DNA of 64,000 bases from Lientehia sp934351765 (GTDB lineage Bacteria > Bacillota > Clostridia > Lachnospirales > Lachnospiraceae): positions 310,001 to 374,000 of the forward strand of contig NZ_JBQKGG010000001.1 in NCBI RefSeq assembly GCF_052118925.1, in the 5' to 3' direction. Positions 1 to 8,530 of this stretch are shown one piece after another. The translations under genes and the position numbers were made by a program. Under the pieces are notes generated by a model. The model was not told the origin of the DNA. It was given only the letters and a program-made list of their open reading frames with translations, and searched no databases. Within the stretch, counting starts at the first letter, position 1. Each line of letters starts with the position of its first letter.

Positions 1-266
1 AAGCGCTGTTTATCGATGGTACGGAGCTGTTCCAGTAAAATCACCGAATCCTTGACCATCCGGCAGCGGTCTGCCCGCAGCTCCACGTGGGTCGGCAGCT
101 TCGCCTTATTCATCCTTGAGGTGATTGCCGCGCAGATCACCGTCGGGCTGTGCCGGTTTCCGGTATCATTCTGAATGATCAGCACCGGACGTATCCCGCC
201 CTGCTCCGAGCCGATGACCGGCCGCAGATCCGCGTAATAAATATCTCCGCGCCTTATGGTTTCCAT
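1..266 (-). CDS. mazF: MazF/PemK-family mRNA interferase toxin, C-terminus cut by window edge
   Basis: The first 88 codons run off the left edge; about 28 residues would be missing relative to the 116-residue Bacillus EndoA. The N-terminus METIRRGDIYYADLRP and the following GSEQGGIRPVL and ICAAITSRM segments are diagnostic of MazF. Arg26 and Thr49 sit where the catalytic Arg and Thr of EndoA lie. Members cut mRNA at short sequence motifs. The ATG at 266 has a close AGGA upstream; an in-frame GTG four codons earlier is an alternative. It lies 91 nt downstream of alr on the same strand, the usual Firmicute arrangement, but the gap is too small for a MazE antitoxin gene and none is visible. Confidence 0.9.
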   Translation of the reverse strand, partial: METIRRGDIYYADLRPVIGSEQGGIRPVLIIQNDTGNRHSPTVICAAITSRMNKAKLPTHVELRADRCRMVKDSVILLEQLRTIDKQR

Positions 267-357
267 GTTCCTGCACACCCCGATTCTCCATTGGTCTTTC
301 TGGTCTCAGTATTTCCAATGTTTCTTCGGTTCATACAAAAACGTTTATACTATCCGG

Positions 358-1542
358 TTACGGCAGGTCTGTTTTGTAAAAATCTTCAAAGTAATCTTTC
401 TTTTCAACAACGTTTCCGCCGCTTATATAGATCCGTGGAATCCGCTTCCCCAGATCGCATACAAACTCATAATTAAACGTATCCGCCAGTGCGGAAAGCT
501 CCTCCACCGTGATGACCTCGTTTCCATCCCGTCCGATCAGCACGGCCTCATCCTCTTCCTTTACGTCGGGAATATCCGTCACATCCACCATAAGCTGATC
601 CATGCAGACCCGGCCACAGATGGGAGCCCGTTTTCCATGGAGCAGCACATCAGCCTTTCCCGAAAGCTTTCTCGGATAACCGTCCCCGTAACCGATCCCA
701 ATGGTGGCAATCGTCGTCTTCCGCTTTGCCGTAAAGGTTCCGCCGTAGCCCACAGATTCTCCCACCTCAATGGTTTTCACAAAAATCACCCGTGACACCA
801 GCCGCAGAGCCGGCTTTAATACCACCTGATCCATAGATACGTCCTCAGAGGGATACATGCCGTACAATGCGATACCGGCCCGCATCATATCATAAGAAAA
901 CTCCGGAAGATCAATCATGGCCGCACTGTTTCCAATATGGCGGATCGGGATTTTTACGCCCCGCGCTCTTAACGCTGCATCAAACTTCTGAAAGATATTA
1001 AACTGGCGGTATGCATCCGTCTTGTCCGCTTCATCTGCCCGTGCCAGGTGGCTGAACAGTCCCTCCAGACAGACGCCCGGCAGACGGCTCATGGTTTCTG
1101 CTGCCTGTAACGATTCCTCATCCGGTGAAAATCCGAGACGGTTCATTCCCGTTTCCAGCTTCATATGAAGATAGGCAGTCTTTCCAAGGGAAACCGCAAT
1201 GTTTGAAATTGCCTCTGCCTGGGATAATTCATAAACATTCATGCGAAGTCCAAGCTCGATGGCCTCCCTGTATAAAGACGCCGGTGTATGCCCCAGAATC
1301 AGGATCGGCTCCCAGATCCCGTTCTTCCGAAGCTCCATCCCCTCTTCCACCGTAGCCACGGCAAAAAAATCTGCCAGCTTCCTGATCCATTTTGCAACAG
1401 GAACCGCTCCGTGTCCGTAAGCGTCAGTCTTGATCACCGCACAGACTCTGGTTCCCGGCCGGATATGGCTCTTCAACTCGTTCAGGTTCTCGTAAATGGC
1501 GTCCAGATCGACTACTGCCGCCACACGGTTATATTCTGTCAT
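358..1542 (-). CDS. alr: Alanine racemase
   Basis: A 394-residue PLP enzyme that interconverts L- and D-alanine for peptidoglycan. The PLP lysine is Lys38 in AVIKTDAYGHG, and the second catalytic residue, Tyr266, lies in SVGYGGTF. The fold order is the expected N-terminal TIM barrel followed by a C-terminal beta domain (IGIGYGDGYPR, CMDQLMVDVTD). Its ATG lies 1 nt after the stop of the upstream nnr gene, so the two are probably translated from one message. Full length for the family. Confidence 0.97.
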   Translation of the reverse strand: MTEYNRVAAVVDLDAIYENLNELKSHIRPGTRVCAVIKTDAYGHGAVPVAKWIRKLADFFAVATVEEGMELRKNGIWEPILILGHTPASLYREAIELGLRMNVYELSQAEAISNIAVSLGKTAYLHMKLETGMNRLGFSPDEESLQAAETMSRLPGVCLEGLFSHLARADEADKTDAYRQFNIFQKFDAALRARGVKIPIRHIGNSAAMIDLPEFSYDMMRAGIALYGMYPSEDVSMDQVVLKPALRLVSRVIFVKTIEVGESVGYGGTFTAKRKTTIATIGIGYGDGYPRKLSGKADVLLHGKRAPICGRVCMDQLMVDVTDIPDVKEEDEAVLIGRDGNEVITVEELSALADTFNYEFVCDLGKRIPRIYISGGNVVEKKDYFEDFYKTDLP

Positions 1543-1543
1543 A

Positions 1544-3079
1544 CTATTCCTCTTCCCATGTTTTTAAAATTTCTCCGATACTGTCTGCCAGCTCTTTTGC
1601 CGTCATGGCATGACGACCGAACTGCTCCGCCGCCCGGTCTCCGGCCAGCCCATGAAGCCACACACCGGTCTCTGCCGCCTGTGCCACATCCATACCGGAC
1701 GCCAGAAATGCACCCAGAATTCCGGTCAATACATCCCCCGCGCCTCCGGCTGCCATCCCATCGTTGCCAGACCGGTTCAGATACCGCCGGTTTTCTGATA
1801 CGATAAGCGTTCTTGCGTCTTTTATGACACAAACCGCACCTGTTTTCTGGTATAAGGCCTCCGCCGCACGGACGGGATCCTCCTTCAATTGTTTTATAGA
1901 TACACCTAAAAGCCGGGATAATTCGCCCTGATGAGGTGTCAAAATCACCTGCTGGTCCAGCTCCTCCATCAGTTCCTGATGATCCGACAGAAGATTCAGT
2001 GCGTCTGCATCCAGCACCGTCTTCTTTCCGTTCCGATACGTTAACACTGCCCGCAGAACCGCTTCTGCCGCCGCGCTTTTCGATATCCCCGGACCGATCA
2101 CCACAGCGTCCGCCCAGGTGATCCATTCCCGGATCTCCGTTTCCGATACAGTCCTGCCTGCTGTCCCGTCATAACCGGTCACAATGGCCTGGGGCAGCAG
2201 GGTCTGGATGATCGGAATGTTTTCCTCTGGCGTTACAATCCGCACCAGTCCGGCGCCGCTCCGGTAAGCCGCCAGGCCGCTGAGATAAGCAGCCCCGCCC
2301 ATTCCGACGCTCCCTGCGATCAGAAGCACTTTTCCGAACGTTCCTTTGTTTCCGTCCGGCCGCCGCTTTGGGATTTTCCCTGCCTCTCCCGGCTCAAATA
2401 CGTGAAACAGCCTTCCCTCCGCTTCCTCTTTTAACAGCTCCGGCGAAGGTGCAAACCCACAGTCTGCTGTCACTGCTTCTCCTGCATACCGTGCGCCGGG
2501 ATAAAGCAGAAGTCCCAGCTTTTCATAACCGAACGTCACCGTAACATCTGCCTTTACTGCTGTTCCGAGGACCTGCCCGGTTCCCGCATGAATTCCCGAT
2601 GGAATATCCACTGCGGCCACCGGTACGCCGGATTCGTTGATTTGTCCTACAATCTCCTCCTGAATACCAGACAACGGTCTTGTCAGGCCGATTCCAAAGA
2701 GCGCATCAATCAGAAAAGCACTCTCCTTTACAGGATATTCCGGCAGCTCGTCTCCGGTGCAGGAAGGAATTCCCAGCCGATCCAGGATTGCCTTCTGTAC
2801 CTGCCATTCTGCGGTTGCCCGTTCCGGATCTCCCACCAGGATTACCTGAACGGAATATCCATGAAGCGCAAGCATTCTGGCCGCAGCCAGACCATCGGCT
2901 CCGTTGTTCCCATAACCGCAGAACACAGTGATCTGCCCGCCAGACGGGCACCGGATTTCTACCTCCTGCACCACTGCAAGCGCTGCCCGTTCCATGAGAA
3001 CCAGCGACGGGATTCCAATGGTTTCGATATTATACCGGTCTATGGCCTTCATACGGCATCCATCCAATACTGTCCGCAT
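1544..3079 (-). CDS. nnr: Bifunctional NAD(P)H-hydrate epimerase / ADP-dependent NAD(P)H-hydrate dehydratase
   Basis: This 511-residue fusion repairs hydrated NADH and NADPH. Residues about 1-215 form the YjeF N-terminal epimerase domain (FCGYGNNGADGLAAAR; VDIPSGIHAGTG). Residues about 230-505 form the ribokinase-like dehydratase (GNKGTFGKVLLIAGS; VLDADALNLL; DGMAAGGAGDVLTG, with the catalytic Asp in GGAGD). The ATG at 3079 follows AAAGGAGCAGT. It sits between rex and alr; coupling NAD(P)H repair with the NADH sensor Rex is functionally sensible, but co-regulation is inference. Confidence 0.96.
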   Translation of the reverse strand: MRTVLDGCRMKAIDRYNIETIGIPSLVLMERAALAVVQEVEIRCPSGGQITVFCGYGNNGADGLAAARMLALHGYSVQVILVGDPERATAEWQVQKAILDRLGIPSCTGDELPEYPVKESAFLIDALFGIGLTRPLSGIQEEIVGQINESGVPVAAVDIPSGIHAGTGQVLGTAVKADVTVTFGYEKLGLLLYPGARYAGEAVTADCGFAPSPELLKEEAEGRLFHVFEPGEAGKIPKRRPDGNKGTFGKVLLIAGSVGMGGAAYLSGLAAYRSGAGLVRIVTPEENIPIIQTLLPQAIVTGYDGTAGRTVSETEIREWITWADAVVIGPGISKSAAAEAVLRAVLTYRNGKKTVLDADALNLLSDHQELMEELDQQVILTPHQGELSRLLGVSIKQLKEDPVRAAEALYQKTGAVCVIKDARTLIVSENRRYLNRSGNDGMAAGGAGDVLTGILGAFLASGMDVAQAAETGVWLHGLAGDRAAEQFGRHAMTAKELADSIGEILKTWEEE

Positions 3080-3098
3080 ACTGCTCCTTTATCAAACA

Positions 3099-3123
3099 AA
3101 AGTGTGCGGCAGGCGCACACTTT
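3099..3123 (-). terminator. Hairpin between rex and nnr, possible weak terminator or attenuator
   Basis: Perfect 10-bp arms AAAGTGTGCG / CGCACACTTT around a 5-nt loop, followed on the minus strand by TTTTGTTTG. It lies 12 nt past the rex stop and 20 nt before the nnr start, so it would end part of the rex transcript or protect its 3' end. The T tract is interrupted, so readthrough into nnr is likely. Confidence 0.6.
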
Positions 3124-3134
3124 CATGATTCTGT

Positions 3135-3773
3135 TTATTTGTTGTCCCTTTTTTCAGAGATCCGGTAAGAAAGCTGCATCAGGCTCTCCGAAAGATGAAC
3201 GTTTTCGACCACCACATCCTCCGGGACTTTGAGATCCAGATGGGCAAAATTCCAGATTGCCTTGATTCCACAGGCAATCAGGCGGTCTGCTACTTCCTGT
3301 GCTGCCTGTTTAGGGATCGTCAGGACTGCGATCTCAATGTTATGGGATGCCAGATAAGCTTCCAGGTCTTTCATATCCAGTGTTGGGATCCCGCGAACCA
3401 TCTTTCCGATCTTCTCCTCATTGGTATCAAACAAGGCCTGGATCATAAAACCGCGCCGCTCAAAGTTGGAATAATTGGTCAGCGCCCGTCCGAAGTTTCC
3501 TCCACCGATGATGATCATGGTATTTTCATGGTCAATCCCCAGGATCTTGGAAATTTCATGATAAAGATATTCCACATTATATCCGTATCCCTGCTGTCCA
3601 AAGCCACCGAAATTATTAAGATCCTGCCGGATCTGGGAGGCTGTCACATTCATCTTTGTACTCAGGTCATTGGATGAAATCCGTTCGACACCGCTCTCCA
3701 TCAGTTCCCCAAGGTAACGGTGATACCGCGGAAGACGCTTTATGACTGCATTGGAAATTTCCTTTCGTTCCAT
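3135..3773 (-). CDS. rex: Redox-sensing transcriptional repressor Rex
   Basis: A 212-residue repressor that senses the NADH/NAD+ ratio and controls fermentation and respiration genes. Residues about 1-80 form the winged helix (RLPRYHRYL; NVTASQIRQDLNNFG), and about 85-200 the Rossmann domain (MIIIGGGNFGRAL). The C-terminal helix (VHLSESLMQLSYRI) is the domain-swapped dimer helix. The reading frame extends 52 codons further upstream, but the ATG at 3773 has AGGTGG nine nt before it and gives the family's usual N-terminus and length. It is transcribed from its own promoter divergent from the ABC-F gene. Confidence 0.96.
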   Translation of the reverse strand: MERKEISNAVIKRLPRYHRYLGELMESGVERISSNDLSTKMNVTASQIRQDLNNFGGFGQQGYGYNVEYLYHEISKILGIDHENTMIIIGGGNFGRALTNYSNFERRGFMIQALFDTNEEKIGKMVRGIPTLDMKDLEAYLASHNIEIAVLTIPKQAAQEVADRLIACGIKAIWNFAHLDLKVPEDVVVENVHLSESLMQLSYRISEKRDNK

Positions 3774-3887
3774 ATATTCTATCCACCTGTTCTGTTTATG
3801 CACATTTCTGGCTGTCATCTTTATCTCGATAGCGGTCTGCTCTGCATACAATGCATTTACAGCCTGCAACATCGCTATATCGTATTT

Positions 3888-3916
3888 ATTATAGTATTTC
3901 CATGGTTTCTTGTCAA
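3888..3916 (-). promoter_or_regulatory. Sigma-70-type promoter of rex
   Basis: Reading the minus strand: -35 TTGACA (3911-3916), 17-nt spacer, -10 TATAAT (3888-3893), a consensus match at both boxes. The predicted start near 3881 leaves a leader of about 107 nt before the rex ATG. Confidence 0.85.
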
Positions 3917-3929
3917 ATAACTTTGACAA
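3910..3929. promoter_or_regulatory. Palindrome spanning both divergent -35 boxes
   Basis: TTGTCAAATAACTTTGACAA: perfect 8-bp arms with a 4-bp centre. Each arm contains the -35 hexamer of one of the two divergent promoters (rex, ABC-F). It resembles but does not match the clostridial Rex box (TTGTTAA-N4-TTAACAA), because the half-sites are 2 bp further apart. It may be an operator or simply two back-to-back -35 boxes. Confidence 0.6.
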
Positions 3930-3951
3930 TTTTCTTTCACACGTTTAAAAT
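3923..3951 (+). promoter_or_regulatory. Sigma-70-type promoter of the ABC-F gene
   Basis: -35 TTGACA (3923-3928), 17-nt spacer, -10 TAAAAT (3946-3951). The predicted start near 3958 is about 31 nt before the ATG at 3989, which has a strong AGGAGG. Confidence 0.85.
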
Positions 3952-3988
3952 AACAGAGATACTATGTATACGCTACAGGAGGATTATC

Positions 3989-5920
3989 ATGATTTTAACC
4001 TGTCATCAGGTCTGTAAAGCCTTTGGGGACGTTTCTGTTATCAAAAACGGCTCCTTTCATATAGAAGACCGGGAAAAAGCCGCCATTGTCGGGATCAACG
4101 GCGCCGGTAAATCTACTTTTTTAAAAATCATCACCGGAGAGCTCCCTGCTGATTCCGGAACGGTGACCCTTGCCAAAGATAAAACGCTTGGGTATCTGGC
4201 CCAGCACCAGGACTGCACCTCCGACCAGACCATCTACGATACGCTTCTGGAAGTCAAAAAGGACATCATCGAGATGGAAGAAAAGCTCCGTGACATGGAA
4301 CAGGCCATGAAGCATACCTCCGGAGAGGAACTGGAACGGCTCATGGACCTGTATACCAGAACCAGCCATGAATTTGAGCTGGAAAACGGCTATGCCTGGA
4401 AGAGCGAGATTGTCGGTGTCTTAAAGGGTCTTGGATTCTCCGAAGAAGATTTTTCCAAAAAGGTTTCCACCCTCTCCGGCGGCCAGAAAACCCGTGTTTA
4501 CCTCGGAAGACTGCTTCTCTCCAAGCCGGATATCATCCTTCTCGATGAGCCTACCAACCATCTGGATATGGCTTCCATCTCCTGGCTGGAAACGTATCTG
4601 TTAAATTATCCCGGCGCCGTGCTCATCGTTGCCCATGACCGTTATTTTCTGGACCGCGTTGTCACAAAGATCATTGAGATTGACCGGGGCGAGGTTTCCG
4701 TTTTTTCCGGAAACTATACGGATTATGCTGCCAAGCGCGCCATGCTCCGCGATGCCAAGATGAAGGAATATTTAAATCAGCAGGCCCAGATCAAGCACCA
4801 GGAAGCCGTGATCCAGAAGCTCCGTTCTTTTAACCGGGAAAAATCCATCAAGCGGGCGGAAAGCCGGGAAAAGCTGCTCTCCAAAATGGAACGGGTGGAA
4901 AAGCCTACTGAGGCTGCTTCTGCCATGCACATCAAACTGGAGCCTCAGATCATGAGTGGAAACGATGTGCTGACCGTCCGGGATCTGACAAAATCCTTTG
5001 GTCCCCAGACCTTGTTCCAGGATGTCTCCTTTGAGATCAAACGAGGGGAACGGGTTGCCGTCATCGGAAGCAACGGAACGGGAAAAACGACTTTGTTAAA
5101 GATCATTAACGGCCTGCTTCCCGCCGACTCCGGCGATATCCGCCTGGGTTCCCGCGTCCAGATCGGCTATTACGATCAGGAACAGCAGGTGCTCCATATG
5201 GAAAAGACCTTATTCGACGAGCTTCAGGATACTTATCCCAACCTGGACAACACAAAGATCCGAAGCGTTCTGGCAGCCTTTCTCTTCACCGGTGACGATG
5301 TGTTCAAGAGAGTCGGCGATTTAAGCGGCGGCGAGCGGGGCCGTGTTTCCCTGGCGAAGCTGATGCTGTCGGAAAGCAATTTACTGATCCTGGACGAGCC
5401 AACCAACCATCTGGACATTGTCTCCAAGGAGATTCTGGAGGATGCACTGAACAACTACACGGGAACCGTCCTCTATGTTTCCCACGACCGGTATTTTATC
5501 AACCGCACTGCCACCAGGATCCTGGAGCTGACGGGACAGACCTTTGTTAATTATATCGGAAATTATGATTATTACCTGGAAAAGCGGGAGGAACTGACGG
5601 CAATCCATGCCGCAGCGCGGGAGACAGATACCTCTTCGGCATCTGTTACTGCTTCTCCGTCTCCGGCCGGTGATACCAAGGCCGACTGGCAGGCACAGAA
5701 GGAAGCTCAGAAAGAGCTGCGAAAACGCCAGAACGAGTTAAAAAAGGTGGAAGACTCCATCGCCGCTCTGGAGGCACGCAATAACGAACTGGACGAGCTG
5801 TGCGCCAGCCCGGAGATCTGCACCAACATGAGCGAGCTGTTAAAGCTGACAAAAGAAAAAGAAGCCAATGAAACAACACTGGCTTCTCTCTATGAACGAT
5901 GGGAAGAGCTGGCTGAATAA
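3989..5920 (+). CDS. ABC-F family ATPase, YdiF/Uup-like
   Basis: A 643-residue soluble protein with two ABC domains and no membrane segments, the ABC-F layout of ribosome-associated translation factors. Domain 1 has Walker A GINGAGKST (about 35-43), LSGGQ and LLDEPTNHLD. A charged linker (about 265-310) precedes domain 2, with GSNGTGKTT, LSGGE and ILDEPTNHLD. The C-terminal 80 residues form a Lys/Glu-rich coiled coil, typical of YdiF and Uup. The upstream frame is longer, but ACAGGAGG before the ATG at 3989 and the family N-terminus decide the start. Whether it acts in general translation or antibiotic protection cannot be told; no regulatory leader peptide was seen, which argues for the general role. 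Confidence 0.9.
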   Translation: MILTCHQVCKAFGDVSVIKNGSFHIEDREKAAIVGINGAGKSTFLKIITGELPADSGTVTLAKDKTLGYLAQHQDCTSDQTIYDTLLEVKKDIIEMEEKLRDMEQAMKHTSGEELERLMDLYTRTSHEFELENGYAWKSEIVGVLKGLGFSEEDFSKKVSTLSGGQKTRVYLGRLLLSKPDIILLDEPTNHLDMASISWLETYLLNYPGAVLIVAHDRYFLDRVVTKIIEIDRGEVSVFSGNYTDYAAKRAMLRDAKMKEYLNQQAQIKHQEAVIQKLRSFNREKSIKRAESREKLLSKMERVEKPTEAASAMHIKLEPQIMSGNDVLTVRDLTKSFGPQTLFQDVSFEIKRGERVAVIGSNGTGKTTLLKIINGLLPADSGDIRLGSRVQIGYYDQEQQVLHMEKTLFDELQDTYPNLDNTKIRSVLAAFLFTGDDVFKRVGDLSGGERGRVSLAKLMLSESNLLILDEPTNHLDIVSKEILEDALNNYTGTVLYVSHDRYFINRTATRILELTGQTFVNYIGNYDYYLEKREELTAIHAAARETDTSSASVTASPSPAGDTKADWQAQKEAQKELRKRQNELKKVEDSIAALEARNNELDELCASPEICTNMSELLKLTKEKEANETTLASLYERWEELAE

Positions 5921-5926
5921 GCCCAG

Positions 5927-5975
5927 GGAATGTGCCGTGCACAAACTTCACGGTACATTCCTTTTCTATTTTCCT
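5927..5975 (+). terminator. Rho-independent terminator of the ABC-F gene
   Basis: GGAATGTGCCGTG pairs with CACGGTACATTCC (one mismatch) and is followed by a T-rich tract, 6 nt after the stop codon. The convergent lipoprotein gene ends immediately beyond it. Confidence 0.85.
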
Positions 5976-5978
5976 TTT

Positions 5979-7400
5979 TTACTTCACCACCCGGTACGCC
6001 TCCTCCAGCACAGCCGAAAAATCAAGCTTTCCATGATCCTCCTCAGTCCCATTTTCTTTTATAATACACTGCAGAAGGCCGCCGGGAAGCACTGTCCAGG
6101 TATTATACTCTGTTTCATATACACTCCCAAGATAAACATCCGACAACTCCGTATAGGAAACCTCCCTTCCTGCTGCCTGAACGATCTGCGTCCCGGTAAA
6201 TGACACTGCCGAATAATCTCCGGAGCTTTGCATATAGACATAGCTGTCCGCCTGGGACTGAGCCAGATCCTCCTCGCTGTAGGTCTCTCCGGTTACATAT
6301 AATGTATAAACCACGGTTACAGTTCTGCCATCTGTATTATCCTGCTTATTAAACTGAAGCCAGGATGCATCGGAGTTCTCCTCATAGGAGAACCCGGACG
6401 GTACTCCAATGGTCACCTGAAGTGCTCCGTTTCCAGCTGTCAGTACATAGCTGCCCGTCTCATCCTGTCCCAGAGTTTTATCCTCCGTCTTCTGATCCGA
6501 ACCTGCCTCCGTCGTTTCTTCCGGAGCATCCGCATCCCAGGCAGCCGTCTTTACCTCCTCCGGAACAGTAATCTCCTCCACCGTATTCAAGGCATAATCC
6601 GCCATAGATACCTGAAGTCTTCTCACCTTTGCCTGTTCAAAGCCAAACTTCTCCAGATGACTCTGCACAAACTGATCATAGCTATCTGCCAGATCCAGGG
6701 TCATGGACTGCAGAGTCTGATCTTCTCTGGAAAACAGAAGCGATGCCTTTGCCGAGAGGGCCGTTTCCTTCTCTCCGGCCGGGAACAGATCATTCAAGGG
6801 ATCCAGCATGGCTCCAAAATCCGCCCCCGAAAGGATTCCCTCCACCAGATATCCGCTCTCTGTTTCCTGCATGGAAAGCTCCTCTGCCTTTGAGAGCGCC
6901 TCCAGAAGCTCCTCAGCGCCGTAATCCGCCGCTGGCTCTGTTGTTTTCCGTTTCTGCCATTGACCATCGCTTCCGCTGTAAATTACATAGGAATCCCCTT
7001 CCTTCACCGTATAGCTTTCCGTCTCCACAGAAATCCCGGAAAGATTTACCGAAATGGTTCCGGTGACATGCGCTGACTCCGGCTCCCTGGTATTCTCTAC
7101 CTGCTGATCCGCATCCATTTCCAGGGAAGCTGTAACTCCCTGGGCTGTGTAATCCATGGCCAGATTCATGGTCATGGTTCCGCTGACGGAGAAGGCCTTC
7201 GAAAATGCTGTTTCTGCCTGTTCCAGTAAGACTCCGGCCGTAGGGAGTGCTTCGCTGCCGGATACGGCATCTGTCTCCTGTGCCGACTGTTTTTTTCCAC
7301 AGCCTCCGGCTATCCCTGCCGCCAAAAGCACCATCAGGAGCCATGCCGCCGCCTGTGCAGTTCTGCTTCTGAGGCCTTTCTGATGATTCCTTCTTTTCAT
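5979..7400 (-). CDS. Secreted lipoprotein of unknown function
   Basis: A 473-residue protein with a basic N-terminus, a hydrophobic segment and a lipobox ending AGGC, so probably lipidated and anchored outside the membrane. The Thr/Glu/Asp-rich body alternates beta-strand-like patches such as SGTMTMNLAMDY and GDSYVIYSG, suggesting a LolA/LppX-like beta fold repeated over residues about 45-270 and a second domain at about 310-470. It looks similar to clostridial DUF6612-type lipoproteins, but that is from general resemblance only. The ATG at 7400 has AAAGGAAAG upstream and places the signal peptide at the N-terminus; an extension of 35 codons was rejected. It follows the subtilase gene by 101 nt. 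Function is not known. Confidence 0.75.
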   Translation of the reverse strand: MKRRNHQKGLRSRTAQAAAWLLMVLLAAGIAGGCGKKQSAQETDAVSGSEALPTAGVLLEQAETAFSKAFSVSGTMTMNLAMDYTAQGVTASLEMDADQQVENTREPESAHVTGTISVNLSGISVETESYTVKEGDSYVIYSGSDGQWQKRKTTEPAADYGAEELLEALSKAEELSMQETESGYLVEGILSGADFGAMLDPLNDLFPAGEKETALSAKASLLFSREDQTLQSMTLDLADSYDQFVQSHLEKFGFEQAKVRRLQVSMADYALNTVEEITVPEEVKTAAWDADAPEETTEAGSDQKTEDKTLGQDETGSYVLTAGNGALQVTIGVPSGFSYEENSDASWLQFNKQDNTDGRTVTVVYTLYVTGETYSEEDLAQSQADSYVYMQSSGDYSAVSFTGTQIVQAAGREVSYTELSDVYLGSVYETEYNTWTVLPGGLLQCIIKENGTEEDHGKLDFSAVLEEAYRVVK

Positions 7401-7501
7401 AATTTTCTTTCCTTTCTGCCATTTCGTATTCTGACGACTGCTTCGTCCTTTATACGAAGCTTTCCTTTCCGGCAGGCATCTGCCTGGATGCCTTCCGCAG
7501 C

Positions 7502-8407
7502 TCATTCCCGGAGAAGCGCTGCCAGATCCACCATGCCGCGCCCCTGCTGATTTCTCGGAAGTCCCAGATCCCTGGCTCGCTCCAAAAGCCGCAGCTTTAC
7601 CTCCTTAGGCGTCAGATACGGATACTTCTCCAGCAAAAGCGCCGCCGCACCGGAGACCACCGGTGTAGCCATGGAGGTTCCGCTCTTAATCCCATAATAA
7701 TGATTTTTCCGCACTGATGGCACACAGCAGGATACCACGGCAGCCCCCGGCGCCACCACGTCTGGTTTGCAGATACAGGAGACGGTCGGACCGCGTCCGG
7801 AATAATCCACCATGGAAATACCGCCAACCCGGACTGACTGCTGATCATCGGAGCACCCCACTGTGATCACCTTCCGGCTGATCCCCGGCGTCGTCACACT
7901 TCTGGCCTCCGGCCCCTCGTTTCCCGCTGCCACAATGACCACAAGCCCGTCTGCCCATGCTGCCTCCACGCCCCTCACCAGCGCTGAGGTTTCCGCTGTT
8001 TCCCGCCTGGGAACCGATCCGACGGAAATGTTGACGATCCGGATTCCATACCGCTTTTTCTGCTTCCGGATCCATGAGAGCCCCCGGAGAAGATCCGTCA
8101 CTGAACCGTTTCCTTCCCGGTCCAGTACCTTAATTCCAATAAGGGACGCTCCCGGAGCCACACCCTCGTACCGTCCTCCGGACCGTTTTCCGCTTCCTCC
8201 AAGAACGCCCATCACATGGGTTCCATGAGAATTATCATCATAGGGCTGCTTTCGCCCGCCCACCATATCCTGAAAACAGCAAAGGCGTCCGGCAAAGTCC
8301 GGATGAGGATAAACCCCTGTATCCAGGACTGCTATACCGACGCCTCTTCCTGTCAAATTTCGATTTCTCGCCGCCTCTGTGCCAATCAGCCTGTTCACGC
8401 GGTTCAT
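7502..8407 (-). CDS. Subtilisin-like serine protease (S8) without signal peptide
   Basis: A 301-residue peptidase with the full catalytic set: Asp29 (AVLDTGV), His61 (NSHGTHV), oxyanion Asn163 (AAGNEG) and Ser245 (SGTSMATP). It starts directly with about 20 residues before the catalytic domain, so it lacks both a signal peptide and the usual inhibitory prodomain. That is the layout of intracellular subtilisins, which degrade or process cytosolic proteins. The ATG at 8407 has AGGAGG upstream, and that site lies partly inside a hairpin (8416-8457). The next gene downstream is a lipoprotein, but a link is not shown. Confidence 0.92.
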   Translation of the reverse strand: MNRVNRLIGTEAARNRNLTGRGVGIAVLDTGVYPHPDFAGRLCCFQDMVGGRKQPYDDNSHGTHVMGVLGGSGKRSGGRYEGVAPGASLIGIKVLDREGNGSVTDLLRGLSWIRKQKKRYGIRIVNISVGSVPRRETAETSALVRGVEAAWADGLVVIVAAGNEGPEARSVTTPGISRKVITVGCSDDQQSVRVGGISMVDYSGRGPTVSCICKPDVVAPGAAVVSCCVPSVRKNHYYGIKSGTSMATPVVSGAAALLLEKYPYLTPKEVKLRLLERARDLGLPRNQQGRGMVDLAALLRE

Positions 8408-8415
8408 GACATGCC

Positions 8416-8457
8416 TCCTGATTCTCCTCTTTCTTTTAACGTATGAAAGAATCAGGA
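8416..8457 (-). promoter_or_regulatory. Hairpin overlapping the subtilase Shine-Dalgarno
   Basis: On the minus strand, TCCTGATTCT (8457-8448) is complementary to AGAATCAGGA (8425-8416), perfect over 10 bp, and the second arm runs into AGGAGG (8419-8414). Folding would hide the first bases of the ribosome binding site. There is no T tract, so it is not a terminator. Confidence 0.55.
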
Positions 8458-8530
8458 TCCCGGACTTTCTCAGGCCTCAAAGCCTCCGCAGAAAATGGAA
8501 CGATATTTCCGCCGCCCGGCAGACATTTAT

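Noticed and set aside
1288..2126. Long antisense and out-of-frame open frames over alr and nnr
   Set aside because: High-GC shadows of real genes with low-complexity Arg/Pro/Gly composition; same for many others through the window.
3910..3929. Canonical Rex box
   Set aside because: Half-sites are separated by 6 bp rather than 4 and have C in place of T, so it is listed only as a palindrome.
3851..3988. 46-codon N-terminal extension of the ABC-F protein
   Set aside because: It would overlap its own promoter; the ATG at 3989 has AGGAGG and the family N-terminus.
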